A stretch of 47,225 nt of DNA from Flavobacteriales bacterium BRH_c54 (GCA_000961845.1 LADZ01000067.1:1-47225); one strand, 5' to 3'. Positions 8,450 through 17,502 are shown, counted from the first letter of the stretch. The notes: generated from the sequence alone by a model not told the origin. Numbers and translations are program-made.

Positions 8450-8980
8450 ATTATTTTAAAAAGCCCTTATTTTATCAATATTTATACTTTACATAACTAT
8501 ATATAACTAACTGATTTTTAATAATTATAAATTTACAATTCGAGGTTTAGGTATAGCTGTATTACAATTGTAATATTCTTGTTTTGTTTTCAGTTGTTTT
8601 GATATAAATTGATGTTTACATTTGTAATGTTTGATGTGTTTTCGCCACGAATGCACGAATGTTTTTTAGCCCTCTAAACCTTCTGAAAGAAACTAACCAA
8701 TCACAACCTAAAACGTCATTTTTTGAAATTTTTGAGCAGCGAAAAAATCTCATTGGTTTTTACCTATAAAATAATAGATTCCTGTCTTCGTAAAAGTGAT
8801 GTTATAGCTTGTTTTTCTCAAACCACTCATGTATTCGTAGCTTTAAAATAAGCTTCTTTTTGAAAAATTGTCAGTCATTTTATAATTGTTTTGGGTTTAA
8901 TTAGTCAATCTGTCATTAAATAGGTGGTGGCATACGGTTTGACTATTAAGAAAACTGTTAAACTTAAAAATTAAAAGACT
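8450..8980. other. 531-bp intergenic region with two further operator-like palindromes
   Basis: No convincing ORF is present on either strand. The region holds two more copies of the 12-bp palindrome: TTACAATTGTAA at 8572-8583 and TTACATTTGTAA at 8626-8637, with a half-site near 8533. The right half (8640-8980) must contain the htpG promoter, but I cannot pick out a clean TAnnTTTG box; TACGGTTTG at 8934-8942 is one base too long. No terminator stands out. Confidence 0.6.
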
Positions 8981-10873
8981 ATGGCAAAAGGAAAAATTAA
9001 GGTTCAAACGGAGAACATCTTTCCCATTATTAAAAAATTCTTATACTCAGATCACGAAATATTTTTAAGAGAATTGATCGCCAATGCTACGGATGCGACT
9101 AAAAAGCTACATTCGTTAAGTGCCTTGGGCGAGTTTAAAGGCGAAATTGGTGATGATACCATAGAAGTAAAGCTAGATAAAGCTGCCAAAACGCTTACCA
9201 TAAGCGATAAAGGGATTGGTATGAGTGATGAGGAGATTAAAAAATACATTAATCAAATTGCTTTTTCGGGTGCCGAAGAGTTTGTTAGTAAATTCAAAGA
9301 TAAAACTGATACACAAAACATTATTGGTAAATTCGGTTTAGGTTTTTACTCTTCTTTTATGGTTGCTGAACGAGTGGAAATCATATCAAAAAATTATAAA
9401 GACGAACCTGCTGCTCATTGGGAGTGTGATGGTAGTCCTGAATATAGTTTAAAACAAGGCAATAAAGAAACTCGAGGAACAGATATCATCTTGCACATTG
9501 CAGAAGATTCTACTGAGTTTTTAGAAGAACATAGAATTTCATCTTTATTAGAAAAATATTGTAAGTTTATGCCAATTGCTATAAAATTTGGCACTAAAAC
9601 TATTTATGAGGACAATAAAGAAGGTAAAAAAGATAAAGATGGCAATGTAGAGCAAGTTAAAAAAGAGGTGGATAATATTGTTAATAATCCATCACCGGCA
9701 TGGACTAAAACGCCATCAAGCTTAGAGGAGAAAGATTATGCAGCTTTCTATAGAGAGCTTTATCCAATAAATTTTGAAGAATCTTTGTTTCACATACATT
9801 TGAATGTGGACTATCCTTTTAACCTAACAGGAATTTTGTATTTTCCTAAGATAAAACCTAACATGGAAGTACAGCGAGATAAAATTCAATTGTATTCTCG
9901 TCAGGTGTTTATTACTGATTCTGTAGAAGGAATTGTACCTGATTTCTTAATGTTGTTACATGGAGTTATCGACTCTCCTGATATTCCGTTAAATGTTTCT
10001 CGTTCTTACTTACAAGCTGATGGAGCAGTTAAAAAGATTTCGAGCCACATCTCTAAAAAAGTAGCTGATAAGCTAGAAGAGTTATTTAAAAACGATAGAG
10101 CAGATTTTGAGCAAAAATGGGACGATATTAAAGTGTTTATAGAGTATGGAATGCTTTCAGATGAGAAGTTCTTTGAGAGAGCTCAGAAATTCGCTTTATA
10201 CAAAACAACAGATGGTAAGTATTATACCATGGATGAGCTTACCGAGAAAATCAAACCCTTACAAACAGATAAAGACAACAAAATTGTGTTTTTATATGCT
10301 AGTGATGTAGAAGATCAACATTCGTTTATAGAAGCAGCTACCAATAAAGGTTATGAAGTAATTGTGTTAGATACAGCACTTACTGCTCACTTAGTGGGTA
10401 AGTTAGAGCAAACGGTAAAAGACAGCACTTTTGCTCGTATAGATGCGGATACTATTGATAAATTAATAAACAAGGACGAAAAAATTCCTTCTAAATTATC
10501 TGATAAAGAACAAGAAAAGCTAAAACCAATTATTGAAGAAGTAGTTCCAAAAGAAAAGTTTACCGTACTTTTTGAAAGTATGAATGAAACAGATCAACCT
10601 ATGACGATTGTTCAGCCGGAGTTTATGCGTAGAATGAAAGATATGAGTAAAGTTGGTGGAGGAATGAATATGTTTGGAGGTGCAATGCCTGATTCTTACA
10701 ATTTAGTGGTAAATGCTAATCATCCTATTATTTCTAAAATATTGAATGAGAAAGATGCGACCAAACAAAAAGAAATCACCAAACAGACTGCCGATTTAGC
10801 CATGCTTTCGCAAAACATGCTGAAAGGAGAGGAGTTGACTAAATTTATTAAACGTAGTTTGGAATTGATATAA
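8981..10873 (+). CDS. htpG: Molecular chaperone HtpG (Hsp90)
   Basis: Cytoplasmic ATP-dependent chaperone of the Hsp90 family, acting on late-stage folding clients. The 630 residues include the GHKL ATPase domain at about 1-230, with the motifs ELIANATDATKKL, DKGIGMSDEE and IGKFGLGFYSSFMV. The middle domain contains PLNVSRSYLQAD, whose Arg is the catalytic arginine, and a C-terminal dimerisation region follows. A charged, Lys-rich insert (DNKEGKKDKDGNVEQVKKEV) lies between the ATPase and middle domains, as in other Bacteroidota homologues. It stands alone and is followed by a hairpin terminator. Confidence 0.96.
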   Translation: MAKGKIKVQTENIFPIIKKFLYSDHEIFLRELIANATDATKKLHSLSALGEFKGEIGDDTIEVKLDKAAKTLTISDKGIGMSDEEIKKYINQIAFSGAEEFVSKFKDKTDTQNIIGKFGLGFYSSFMVAERVEIISKNYKDEPAAHWECDGSPEYSLKQGNKETRGTDIILHIAEDSTEFLEEHRISSLLEKYCKFMPIAIKFGTKTIYEDNKEGKKDKDGNVEQVKKEVDNIVNNPSPAWTKTPSSLEEKDYAAFYRELYPINFEESLFHIHLNVDYPFNLTGILYFPKIKPNMEVQRDKIQLYSRQVFITDSVEGIVPDFLMLLHGVIDSPDIPLNVSRSYLQADGAVKKISSHISKKVADKLEELFKNDRADFEQKWDDIKVFIEYGMLSDEKFFERAQKFALYKTTDGKYYTMDELTEKIKPLQTDKDNKIVFLYASDVEDQHSFIEAATNKGYEVIVLDTALTAHLVGKLEQTVKDSTFARIDADTIDKLINKDEKIPSKLSDKEQEKLKPIIEEVVPKEKFTVLFESMNETDQPMTIVQPEFMRRMKDMSKVGGGMNMFGGAMPDSYNLVVNANHPIISKILNEKDATKQKEITKQTADLAMLSQNMLKGEELTKFIKRSLELI

Positions 10874-10882
10874 TCTTAAACT

Positions 10883-10915
10883 AAACCCGACAGGTTTACA
10901 AAACCTGTCGGGTCT
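10883..10915. terminator. Hairpin downstream of htpG
   Basis: A 13-bp perfect stem (10885-10897 with 10901-10913) has a 3-nt loop. No plus-strand T-run follows. A related hairpin with different base pairs follows lemA at 11627-11658, so the two may belong to a dispersed palindrome family used as 3'-end structures. Confidence 0.6.
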
Positions 10916-11021
10916 AAAATTCATAAAAAGATTGTGAATAAGATTTTGTAAAAAGCGAATGGCAACTCCCTCACATTAAATACATTTGCATAACGATAAC
11001 TAAAATTTAAAAAACAAAAAC

Positions 11022-11612
11022 ATGAAAAAATCAATAATTGTATTAGGTGTCTTAGGATTACTTATTTTATGGCTAGTATTCTCAGCAATTGGCACATACA
11101 ACAGTATGGTAACCAAAGATGAAGCTATTGATGGACAATGGGCACAGGTAGAAAACGTTTACCAACGTAGAGCCGACCTTATTCCTAACTTAGTAAATAC
11201 AGTAAAAGGTTATGCTGCTCACGAAAAAGAAACCTTAGAAGGAGTTGTAAATGCTAGAGCTAAGGCTACCTCTACTACTATAAATGCTGATAATTTAGAT
11301 GCGGCAGCTTTGCAAAAATTCCAGGCAGCTCAAGATGGATTAAGCTCTGCTTTGTCTCGTTTGATGGTGGTGGTAGAAAGATATCCTGACTTAAAAGCCA
11401 ATCAAAACTTTTTAGAATTACAAGCTCAGTTGGAAGGTACAGAAAACCGAATTGCTAACGAACGTATGAAGTTCAATGATGCTTCTAAAGATTTCAACAC
11501 TTACATCAGAAAATTTCCAAAAAATATTTATGCAGGAATGTTTGGATTTGAAAAAAGAGCCTATTTCGAATCTGCCGAAGGTGCTGATGTAGCTCCAACA
11601 GTAGAGTTTTAA
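11022..11612 (+). CDS. lemA: LemA family protein
   Basis: Membrane-anchored helical protein of 196 residues. A single N-terminal transmembrane helix (about 5-25) precedes the LemA domain with the family motifs YNSMVTKDEAIDGQWAQVEN, YQRRADLIPNLVNTVKGYA and FNDASKDFNTYIRKFP. The biochemical role is not settled. It is followed by two TPM-domain genes in the same direction, and the LemA-TPM-TPM arrangement is a widely conserved neighbourhood. A hairpin and a heptanucleotide tandem repeat separate it from the TPM genes, so they may have partly separate expression. Confidence 0.92.
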   Translation: MKKSIIVLGVLGLLILWLVFSAIGTYNSMVTKDEAIDGQWAQVENVYQRRADLIPNLVNTVKGYAAHEKETLEGVVNARAKATSTTINADNLDAAALQKFQAAQDGLSSALSRLMVVVERYPDLKANQNFLELQAQLEGTENRIANERMKFNDASKDFNTYIRKFPKNIYAGMFGFEKRAYFESAEGADVAPTVEF

Positions 11613-11626
11613 TAAACGTAAAGAAT

Positions 11627-11658
11627 AAACCTAATAGGTTTCCAAAACCTGTTAAGTT
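11627..11658. repeat. Palindromic hairpin after lemA
   Basis: AAACCTAATAGGTTT (11627-11641) faces AAACCTGTTAAGTTT shortly after it (about 11644-11659), forming an imperfect stem. It resembles the htpG downstream hairpin in layout and in the AGGTTT/AAACCT core, with some paired changes in the outer stem. Confidence 0.5.
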
Positions 11659-11667
11659 TTAATTTAA

Positions 11668-11716
11668 CTTCAAACTTCAAACTTCAAACTTCAAACTTCA
11701 AACTTCAAACTTCAAA
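11668..11716 (+). repeat. Seven perfect copies of CTTCAAA
   Basis: The 7-bp unit CTTCAAA is repeated seven times without a mismatch (49 bp). It ends 22 bases before the ATG of the first TPM gene. Short perfect tandem arrays change copy number by slippage, so it could alter expression of the downstream pair. Confidence 0.95.
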
Positions 11717-11738
11717 CATTTAACCCTTAACCCAACCC

Positions 11739-12176
11739 ATGCCACAAGATTTATTTACCATAGCCCAACAAAAAGAAATAGTTGCGGCCATCAAAGAAGC
11801 AGAGAGAAACACTTCCGGAGAAATTCGTGTACACATAGAAAAGAATTGCAAAGAAGATGTTCTCGACCATGCTGCTTTTATTTTTGATGAATTGGAAATG
11901 CAAAAAACAGCATTACGCAATGGAGTGTTAATTTATTTGGCAGTAGAAGATAGAAAACTAGCTATTTTGGGCGATGCAGGCATTAATTTAAAAGTGCCAA
12001 AAGGATTTTGGGATGAAATTAAAGACTTGATGATTTCTAACTTTAAAGAAGGTAAATTTACTGAAGGTTTGTCGCAAGGGATTATTTTGGCAGGAGAGCA
12101 GTTGAAAAAACACTATCCGCACGACAAACATAATGATGAAAATGAATTGAGTGATGAAATTTCTTTTGGAGGCTAA
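11739..12176 (+). CDS. TPM-domain protein, cytoplasmic-type
   Basis: A 145-residue protein made almost entirely of a TPM (TLP18.3/Psb32/MOLO-1) domain. Visible signatures are IKEAERNTSGEIRVHIE, NGVLIYLAVEDRKLAILGDAGIN and the C-terminal EGLSQGIILAGEQLKKHYP. There is no signal peptide or membrane helix. In LemA clusters the TPM genes commonly come as a soluble plus an anchored pair, as here. The molecular function is not established. The next gene starts 2 bases after its stop, so the two are translationally linked. The heptamer array lies in its 5' region. Confidence 0.88.
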   Translation: MPQDLFTIAQQKEIVAAIKEAERNTSGEIRVHIEKNCKEDVLDHAAFIFDELEMQKTALRNGVLIYLAVEDRKLAILGDAGINLKVPKGFWDEIKDLMISNFKEGKFTEGLSQGIILAGEQLKKHYPHDKHNDENELSDEISFGG

Positions 12177-12178
12177 TA

Positions 12179-12955
12179 ATGAAACAACTATTTAATATAT
12201 TCTTTTTGTTAGTTTCTTTTTCTGTTTTTGCAGCAAAGGAGGAAAAATGCTTGTTAGACCGACCGGCAAAACAAGACTTAGTGCAAGATTATGCTAATAT
12301 TATAGATGCTGAATCGGAAGCTCATTTACGTAAAACATTAATTGCTTTTAATGATACCACTTCTACTCAGATTTTGGTTGTTACCGTTACCGATTTGTGT
12401 GGTTATGATAAAGCCGAGTTTACTTATACCTTGGGCGAAAGATGGAAAGTAGGTCAAAAAGGAAAGAACAATGGTATAGTAATAATGATAAAGCCCAAAG
12501 AAATCGATGGTGTTGGAGAAACCTTTATAGCTCCCGGATATGGTTTAGAAGGGGTTTTACCTGATGCTATTGCGAAAAGAATAGTAGAAAATGAAATGAT
12601 TCCTTATTTTAAGGAAAAACAATACAGTTGGGGAATAATTGCTGGAGTAAATACAGTAATATCAATTACTTCAGGAGAATTTTCAGCAGATGAATATGCT
12701 AAGAAAAACTCAGCAGGGTGGGTTCCATTTGTTTTTGTATTGTTGTTTATTATTTTCTTTGTAATATTAAAATCTAGAGGAGCATCAAAATATGCAGCCT
12801 CTAACAATTTAGGCTTTTGGGCTGCTTTAATGATGATGAATGCTTCTAATAAAAGTCATGGAGGCTCTTTCGGCAACTTTAGTTCCGGTGGTGGATCATT
12901 TGGCGGATTTGGAGGTGGTTCTTTCGGTGGTGGTGGAGCAGGAGGAAGTTGGTAA
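12179..12955 (+). CDS. TPM-domain protein with signal peptide and Gly-rich tail (YgcG-like)
   Basis: A 258-residue exported membrane protein. It has a signal peptide (to about residue 19), a TPM domain at about 30-165 with VQDYANIIDAESEAHLRK, NNGIVIMIKPKE and APGYGLEGVLPDAIAKRI, and one transmembrane helix at about 182-198. The low-complexity Gly/Ser/Phe tail ends GGGGAGGSW, which is typical of YgcG-type TPM proteins. The TPM domain should face the periplasm. It converges on the SGNH-hydrolase gene with one base between the stops. Confidence 0.9.
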   Translation: MKQLFNIFFLLVSFSVFAAKEEKCLLDRPAKQDLVQDYANIIDAESEAHLRKTLIAFNDTTSTQILVVTVTDLCGYDKAEFTYTLGERWKVGQKGKNNGIVIMIKPKEIDGVGETFIAPGYGLEGVLPDAIAKRIVENEMIPYFKEKQYSWGIIAGVNTVISITSGEFSADEYAKKNSAGWVPFVFVLLFIIFFVILKSRGASKYAASNNLGFWAALMMMNASNKSHGGSFGNFSSGGGSFGGFGGGSFGGGGAGGSW

Positions 12956-12956
12956 G

Positions 12957-14285
12957 TTAAGGAAAAGTAATTCCTCGGTAGTTACTTACCGCTACAGGTT
13001 TTAGATTGGCACCATAAGAAGCATTAATCACTTCCATATATTCATTGGCTATCATAGCATAACCTCTCGTATTTGGATGAATACCATCAACAGAATAGAA
13101 ACCACCTTTAATAAATTCTGTGGTAAAGTTAATTCCGTCAAAACTGAATTCGTTTCTGCTATTAACTGTTTTCATAAATTGGTACATATCTAATATTGCA
13201 TAAGCCCTTACTTGTGCAGAAGCTCTAATTTCAGCATTAATAGCATTAATATAGTTTTTTACAATAAGCACTTCCTCTTTGTCCAGCACTTGTTGATGAG
13301 GCAATGGATCTTGCATGGTTAAGCCTTTTCCTTCTTTAATTAGAGAGGAAGAAGAAAGCAATAATAAGTCTTCTTTTACTGCTTTTCTTATAATGTTAGT
13401 ATCAGCTCCTTCTTTAATCCAAATATCCTTACCTAATACTTCTAAAGTAACGGTATTAAAAAATGGTGCTTCAGTAATATCATGTACCGTAGCACAAACG
13501 CCACCACTGGCTGTTAATTTTAAGGTATCTAACAAAGCATCATATTTTGTTCTAAAACTACTAATAGGTGTAAGGATTGAAGAGCCACTAACATCATCAC
13601 CACCGGCATTTGCCCACCCCATAACATCATGAATACCTAACCAGCAAGTAAAAAATGTAGCTTTACTATTTTTCACATGTTCAATATAATCAACAGGATT
13701 ACTAATACTGCCAAAATTTAAAAATCTACCATAAGGACTAATAGGTTCTCCGGCAACGCAATTCCAAGCTAACTGACCAGAAGGTGTGCCTCCTCCAAAT
13801 AAGATGTAATTGGTAATAGCATCTGTACTATTAAAAGAAATAACATTTCTAACATTTAAACCACCTATGGCTAAATTATTATAAGTCGTAGTTTGATTCG
13901 TCCAAGTAAGAAAAGAAGGATCGTAAGCAATAGCTAACGGATGATTGTCATTTTTTTTACAATCGTAAGCTTTTATTACTTCTATTTTTTCATTAAGAAA
14001 TGCTAAATGCATATAACCCGAACCAGCTCCAGTAACCAATGGTTGTTTAAATGAAACGCCCATTTGAGCAGCAATAATAGCAGGGTAAGAGTTTTCTTGT
14101 TGTTGAAATTCGTTGTGTAAGCCACCATCTTGAAAACCTTGAGTAAATGAGCTTCCTATAGAAATATAGTTAGAAAAATCAGCACTTCCTGAATCTGGCG
14201 CTTCGTAAGGATCAAATTCAGTTTTGGTGCAAGATACAGCAACTAAAATTGTAGCTGAAAGATATGTAAGTTTAGAAAATTTCAT
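12957..14285 (-). CDS. SGNH/GDSL hydrolase-like lipoprotein
   Basis: A 442-residue surface or periplasmic lipoprotein (lipobox ending VAVSC, Cys19) with an SGNH-hydrolase-like fold. The block I motif is IGSSFTQG at 43-50, so the usual GDS is GSS, with the putative nucleophile Ser46 kept. The oxyanion Gly/Asn block is plausible at NLAIGGLNV. The catalytic Asp/His pair is in DGIHPN (Asp400, His403). It probably cleaves acyl esters. Its ATG overlaps the stop of the upstream FadL gene by one base (TAATG), implying coupled translation and a shared job in lipid breakdown and uptake. Confidence 0.82.
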   Translation of the reverse strand: MKFSKLTYLSATILVAVSCTKTEFDPYEAPDSGSADFSNYISIGSSFTQGFQDGGLHNEFQQQENSYPAIIAAQMGVSFKQPLVTGAGSGYMHLAFLNEKIEVIKAYDCKKNDNHPLAIAYDPSFLTWTNQTTTYNNLAIGGLNVRNVISFNSTDAITNYILFGGGTPSGQLAWNCVAGEPISPYGRFLNFGSISNPVDYIEHVKNSKATFFTCWLGIHDVMGWANAGGDDVSGSSILTPISSFRTKYDALLDTLKLTASGGVCATVHDITEAPFFNTVTLEVLGKDIWIKEGADTNIIRKAVKEDLLLLSSSSLIKEGKGLTMQDPLPHQQVLDKEEVLIVKNYINAINAEIRASAQVRAYAILDMYQFMKTVNSRNEFSFDGINFTTEFIKGGFYSVDGIHPNTRGYAMIANEYMEVINASYGANLKPVAVSNYRGITFP

Positions 14286-15568
14286 TATTCAATAGTTGAA
14301 GTAGAGGACTTAGATTTTCCGGATAATTTAATGTTCAATGCTAATCCGTAAACATTCACTTTTCTTCTGTAGGTACCATCAAAATTAGCAGCTAACAACA
14401 AATCTCTACGTTCGGCACTTTGTCTGATAAAAGAAAAGTCGATAGAAAATTTTTCATTGATTTTATAGCCAAAACCTCCTGTGTATGCAGTTTGGGTAAT
14501 ATCCGGTAATTCCGGACTAACAAAACCATCTTTTATAGGTGAATTATCCATATAGATACCACCTCTAATGCTATATTTGTTTTTGTAAGTAATATCTAAA
14601 CCAAAACGGTGCGTAACAACATCTTGCCAATCTTTTACAGTTTTAGATTCAGGAGTTTCTTTATTATCAAATTTAAACGTTAGCGTATCGTAAGAAGACC
14701 AACCTGTCCAGTTGAAATCATAAATTACAGTAAACAGTAAGTTTTCATTGTATTGATGTTGAACACTTAAACCAGCGGTAAAAACTTGAGGAAGTGTAAG
14801 TTTAGAAGTAAAGCCTGTTTTTGTAGGAAATTGTTCTTGAAGAGCAACCGGTATATCAGTAAATTCAGCCTCTCCATTAGATAAATCAATAGGCATAGCA
14901 GAACGATAACTTAATCCTAAATTAAAATCAGTTTTTTTACTTCCACTTTCTAAGGTTAAAAAGTTAGAGAAAATACCAATGTTGTAACCAACACCATCAC
15001 CACTACCTGTTAAACTTGCTTTACCTTCAGTAGTTGTTGAAGAGCTTACGGGTATCGCTTTTTCTGTAGAGAAACTTCCTGTAGCATAAACAAAACCAGC
15101 ACCAATGCTTATTTTATCATGTAACTTATAAGAAACCGTTGGTTGAAACATAAATGTTCTAAGGCTAATATTTTGGATGATGTATCTACCTTGCCAATCA
15201 TCTTCATAAGAAGAACTCGAACCAAACTGATTATTTACCAAAAAACCAAAATTAAATTTTTCATTCAATTGACCTGAGTAATAAAAATGAATAGGGGTAG
15301 CCCTAGGAGAGGTTTGATTGGTGTTTGCCACCTGAGGCGTTTGTACAGAAACATGAGGATCTACTAAATTAGCTCCAAAAGTAAATTGATGTCCTGTAAG
15401 TGAACTCATGGCTCCCGGATTATAAAAAACTGCACTGGCATCGTTTGATAAGCCTGTGAAAGCACCTCCCATGGCAGCAGCTTTTAATCCTTGTAAATTT
15501 AACTGAAAACCTCCTGCCGAAACAGCAGCAGGAGTGATTAGTAATAGTTTTAATAGTATTTTCTTCAT
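14285..15568 (-). CDS. OmpP1/FadL family outer-membrane transporter
   Basis: Outer-membrane beta-barrel of the FadL/TodX family, which imports long-chain fatty acids or other hydrophobic compounds. After a signal peptide (to about residue 18) the mature N-terminus GGFQLNLQGLKAAAMGGAFTG and NDASAVFYNPGAMSSL are the family hallmark. The 427-residue length and alternating strands fit a 14-strand barrel. It overlaps the SGNH lipoprotein gene by one base and follows a T9SS cargo gene after 24 bases, so the three may form one transcript. Confidence 0.9.
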   Translation of the reverse strand: MKKILLKLLLITPAAVSAGGFQLNLQGLKAAAMGGAFTGLSNDASAVFYNPGAMSSLTGHQFTFGANLVDPHVSVQTPQVANTNQTSPRATPIHFYYSGQLNEKFNFGFLVNNQFGSSSSYEDDWQGRYIIQNISLRTFMFQPTVSYKLHDKISIGAGFVYATGSFSTEKAIPVSSSTTTEGKASLTGSGDGVGYNIGIFSNFLTLESGSKKTDFNLGLSYRSAMPIDLSNGEAEFTDIPVALQEQFPTKTGFTSKLTLPQVFTAGLSVQHQYNENLLFTVIYDFNWTGWSSYDTLTFKFDNKETPESKTVKDWQDVVTHRFGLDITYKNKYSIRGGIYMDNSPIKDGFVSPELPDITQTAYTGGFGYKINEKFSIDFSFIRQSAERRDLLLAANFDGTYRRKVNVYGLALNIKLSGKSKSSTSTIE

Positions 15569-15592
15569 GTTTTTATACTCAGTCGTTTAATC

Positions 15593-16372
15593 TTATTTAT
15601 TTACAATAAATCTTTTTGTAATTCTTTCAGCTTGATAAGTAAGTTGGTAGAAATAAACTCCATTTTCATAGTTACTTGCATTAAGCGTGTAAGTGTTTTT
15701 ACCAGAACTTGCACTAATTTTTTCTGTTTTAATTTCTTTTCCTAATAAATTAAAAACTGTTAGTTCAACTACTTCTGCTGTAGGAGTGTTAAATTCTATA
15801 GTAGAAGTATTGCTAAATGGGTTAGGATAGTTTTGAGTAATTGCAAATTTATTTTCAGCTAATTCATTTACACTAACTGGCGAACCTGTTGTATCTACAA
15901 TATCAATAAAATAATAATTAACATCAAACGGTTGGGTTTGCGTAAGGCTAAACACAGTAGCGTAAGTTGTTCCGTTGACACTTATAGAATAATGTCCGGT
16001 ATCTAAAACTGTAGGGTTACCTGTAATTAACATACAGCTGGAAGTTCCTCCTAGAAATTTAAAAGGCAATGAATTTTCATTTTCAGAAACAATTGTAAAT
16101 CCTGGAGGTAAACCTGTAACAGATGTAACAATAACACTATCAATTGGCACAGTAGTACAAGGAGGAAAAGCAATAACAATACAAGTATCCGCAGGGGTTA
16201 CAGCAGTTATCACTTCGCTATACGGTTGACCAACATAAGCAGTTGGTAAATTAGTCGCACTATCTGGATATACACCCGGAGCAGTATATTGACCATCTGG
16301 AGCACAATTTTGAGCTACAATAGTTGATGTAATAGCAACAATTGCTAATAAAGAAAGTAATGTTTTTTTCAT
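15593..16372 (-). CDS. Secreted protein with T9SS type A sorting domain
   Basis: A 259-residue exported protein: signal peptide (cleavage near VAQ, residue 20), a Pro/Thr/Val-rich beta domain with several Cys residues, and a C-terminal T9SS sorting domain at about 170-259. The sorting domain shows the motif QNYPNPFSNTSTIEF, then VFNLLGKEI, then the terminal NGVYFYQL and KRFIVNK strands. The cargo part is not recognised. The tail shows that the organism has a type IX secretion system. A minus-strand TACATTTG (plus-strand 16403-16410) upstream is a likely -7 element. Confidence 0.9.
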   Translation of the reverse strand: MKKTLLSLLAIVAITSTIVAQNCAPDGQYTAPGVYPDSATNLPTAYVGQPYSEVITAVTPADTCIVIAFPPCTTVPIDSVIVTSVTGLPPGFTIVSENENSLPFKFLGGTSSCMLITGNPTVLDTGHYSISVNGTTYATVFSLTQTQPFDVNYYFIDIVDTTGSPVSVNELAENKFAITQNYPNPFSNTSTIEFNTPTAEVVELTVFNLLGKEIKTEKISASSGKNTYTLNASNYENGVYFYQLTYQAERITKRFIVNK

Positions 16373-16402
16373 AAGGTTGATTTTAGTTTAAATTTTAGTT
16401 TT

Positions 16403-16410
16403 CAAATGTA
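16403..16410 (-). promoter_or_regulatory. Putative -7 element for T9SS cargo gene
   Basis: On the minus strand this reads TACATTTG, an exact TAnnTTTG match, 31-38 bases before the cargo start codon. The -33 box is not obvious. Confidence 0.45.
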
Positions 16411-16463
16411 TAAAAAAATATGATGAGATAAAATAAAACTTATTAACGATTAAAAGACGTTGA

Positions 16464-17459
16464 TTAATAGATAGCTATACCGTTTTCTGTTGCTATCCAT
16501 GCTTTATTAGAGAAGTCTACAGTAATTTTGTTAATGTAATTATTAGGCAAGTTTGAATTGGAAAAATTGAAATGTACCCATTCGCTAGTAGTTGGGTTAA
16601 ATTGAGCAATACCTTGTCCCGACATACCTACAAATACTTCTGTAGAAGATTTAATGGCAACAGAGCGGAGTAAATTTAAAGGTAAGCCTGAATTTTGCAT
16701 ATTATAAGTATACCATGAACTACCATCAATTTTTGTGAGTCCTCCATTAGTTGCTACCCAAGTAATGGTATTATCAAAAGTAATATCAAATACAAAAGGA
16801 TTAGGTAAGTTTGAATTTCCAGGATTATAATTGGTGAAATTATTTCCATCAAAAACAGAGATACCAGATCCTGTTCCTATCCATAAATCACCGTTTGTAT
16901 TTTCCTTAATAACAGAAACAGAGTTGTTTGGCAAATCCGAGTTTGAGGGAGTAAAAACTTGCCAATTACTTCCATCAAAAGAAGCTAATCCGCCTCCTGA
17001 AAAAGTACCTATCCACAATTTACCACTAATACTTAGGGTTAAAGCTCTTATTTTATTAGCAGGTAATGGAGAGTTGCTTGTATTATAGATGGTTGTTATT
17101 CCGTTGGTATAATTCACTAAACCATTATCTGTTCCTATCCAAGTAGTTGTGCCATTAGATTGTATACAATTAATTTTATTACTTGGTAATCCTGCGTTTG
17201 TTGTATTCAGTACCGACCAATTATTTCCATCAAAAATAGAAAGACCATTATTAGTAGCTATTTTTACAATGTTCCCAAGTATTTCAATGTCATTAATAAA
17301 GTTATCGGCAATTCCTGAATTTGAAGTTTGATAAATTGAAGAGAAAATATCAGGAGTAGGAGTGGGTTCTGGGGTTGGGGTAATTTTGTTTGCTTCTTTG
17401 TTACAAGCAAACAACAAGAGTAAAATGGAAAAAATAAGATATATTAAACTGTTTTTCAA
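16464..17459 (-). CDS. Beta-propeller lipoprotein (two-component-propeller-like repeats)
   Basis: A 331-residue predicted lipoprotein (lipobox LLFAC, Cys19) with a Pro/Thr spacer (TPTPEPTPTPD). It then has about seven repeats of a 40-45-residue unit with the pattern L-P-x-N-x-I...W-I-G-T-x-x-G-[LI]-x-x-[FY]-[DN]-G. This matches the Reg_prop repeat of the sensor propellers in hybrid two-component proteins, but no membrane helix, histidine kinase or regulator domain follows. It is therefore a free-standing surface propeller. Its ligand is unknown. Confidence 0.82.
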   Translation of the reverse strand: MKNSLIYLIFSILLLLFACNKEANKITPTPEPTPTPDIFSSIYQTSNSGIADNFINDIEILGNIVKIATNNGLSIFDGNNWSVLNTTNAGLPSNKINCIQSNGTTTWIGTDNGLVNYTNGITTIYNTSNSPLPANKIRALTLSISGKLWIGTFSGGGLASFDGSNWQVFTPSNSDLPNNSVSVIKENTNGDLWIGTGSGISVFDGNNFTNYNPGNSNLPNPFVFDITFDNTITWVATNGGLTKIDGSSWYTYNMQNSGLPLNLLRSVAIKSSTEVFVGMSGQGIAQFNPTTSEWVHFNFSNSNLPNNYINKITVDFSNKAWIATENGIAIY

Positions 17460-17502
17460 GACAATGTAGTAATGATTAAGTCGCTAAGGTATAAAAAAAT
17501 AG

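Noticed and set aside
8378-8637. Regularly spaced palindromes as a CRISPR-like array
   Set aside because: Units are only 12 bp with unequal spacing (25, 35, 134, 54) and no cas genes. Operators are a better explanation.
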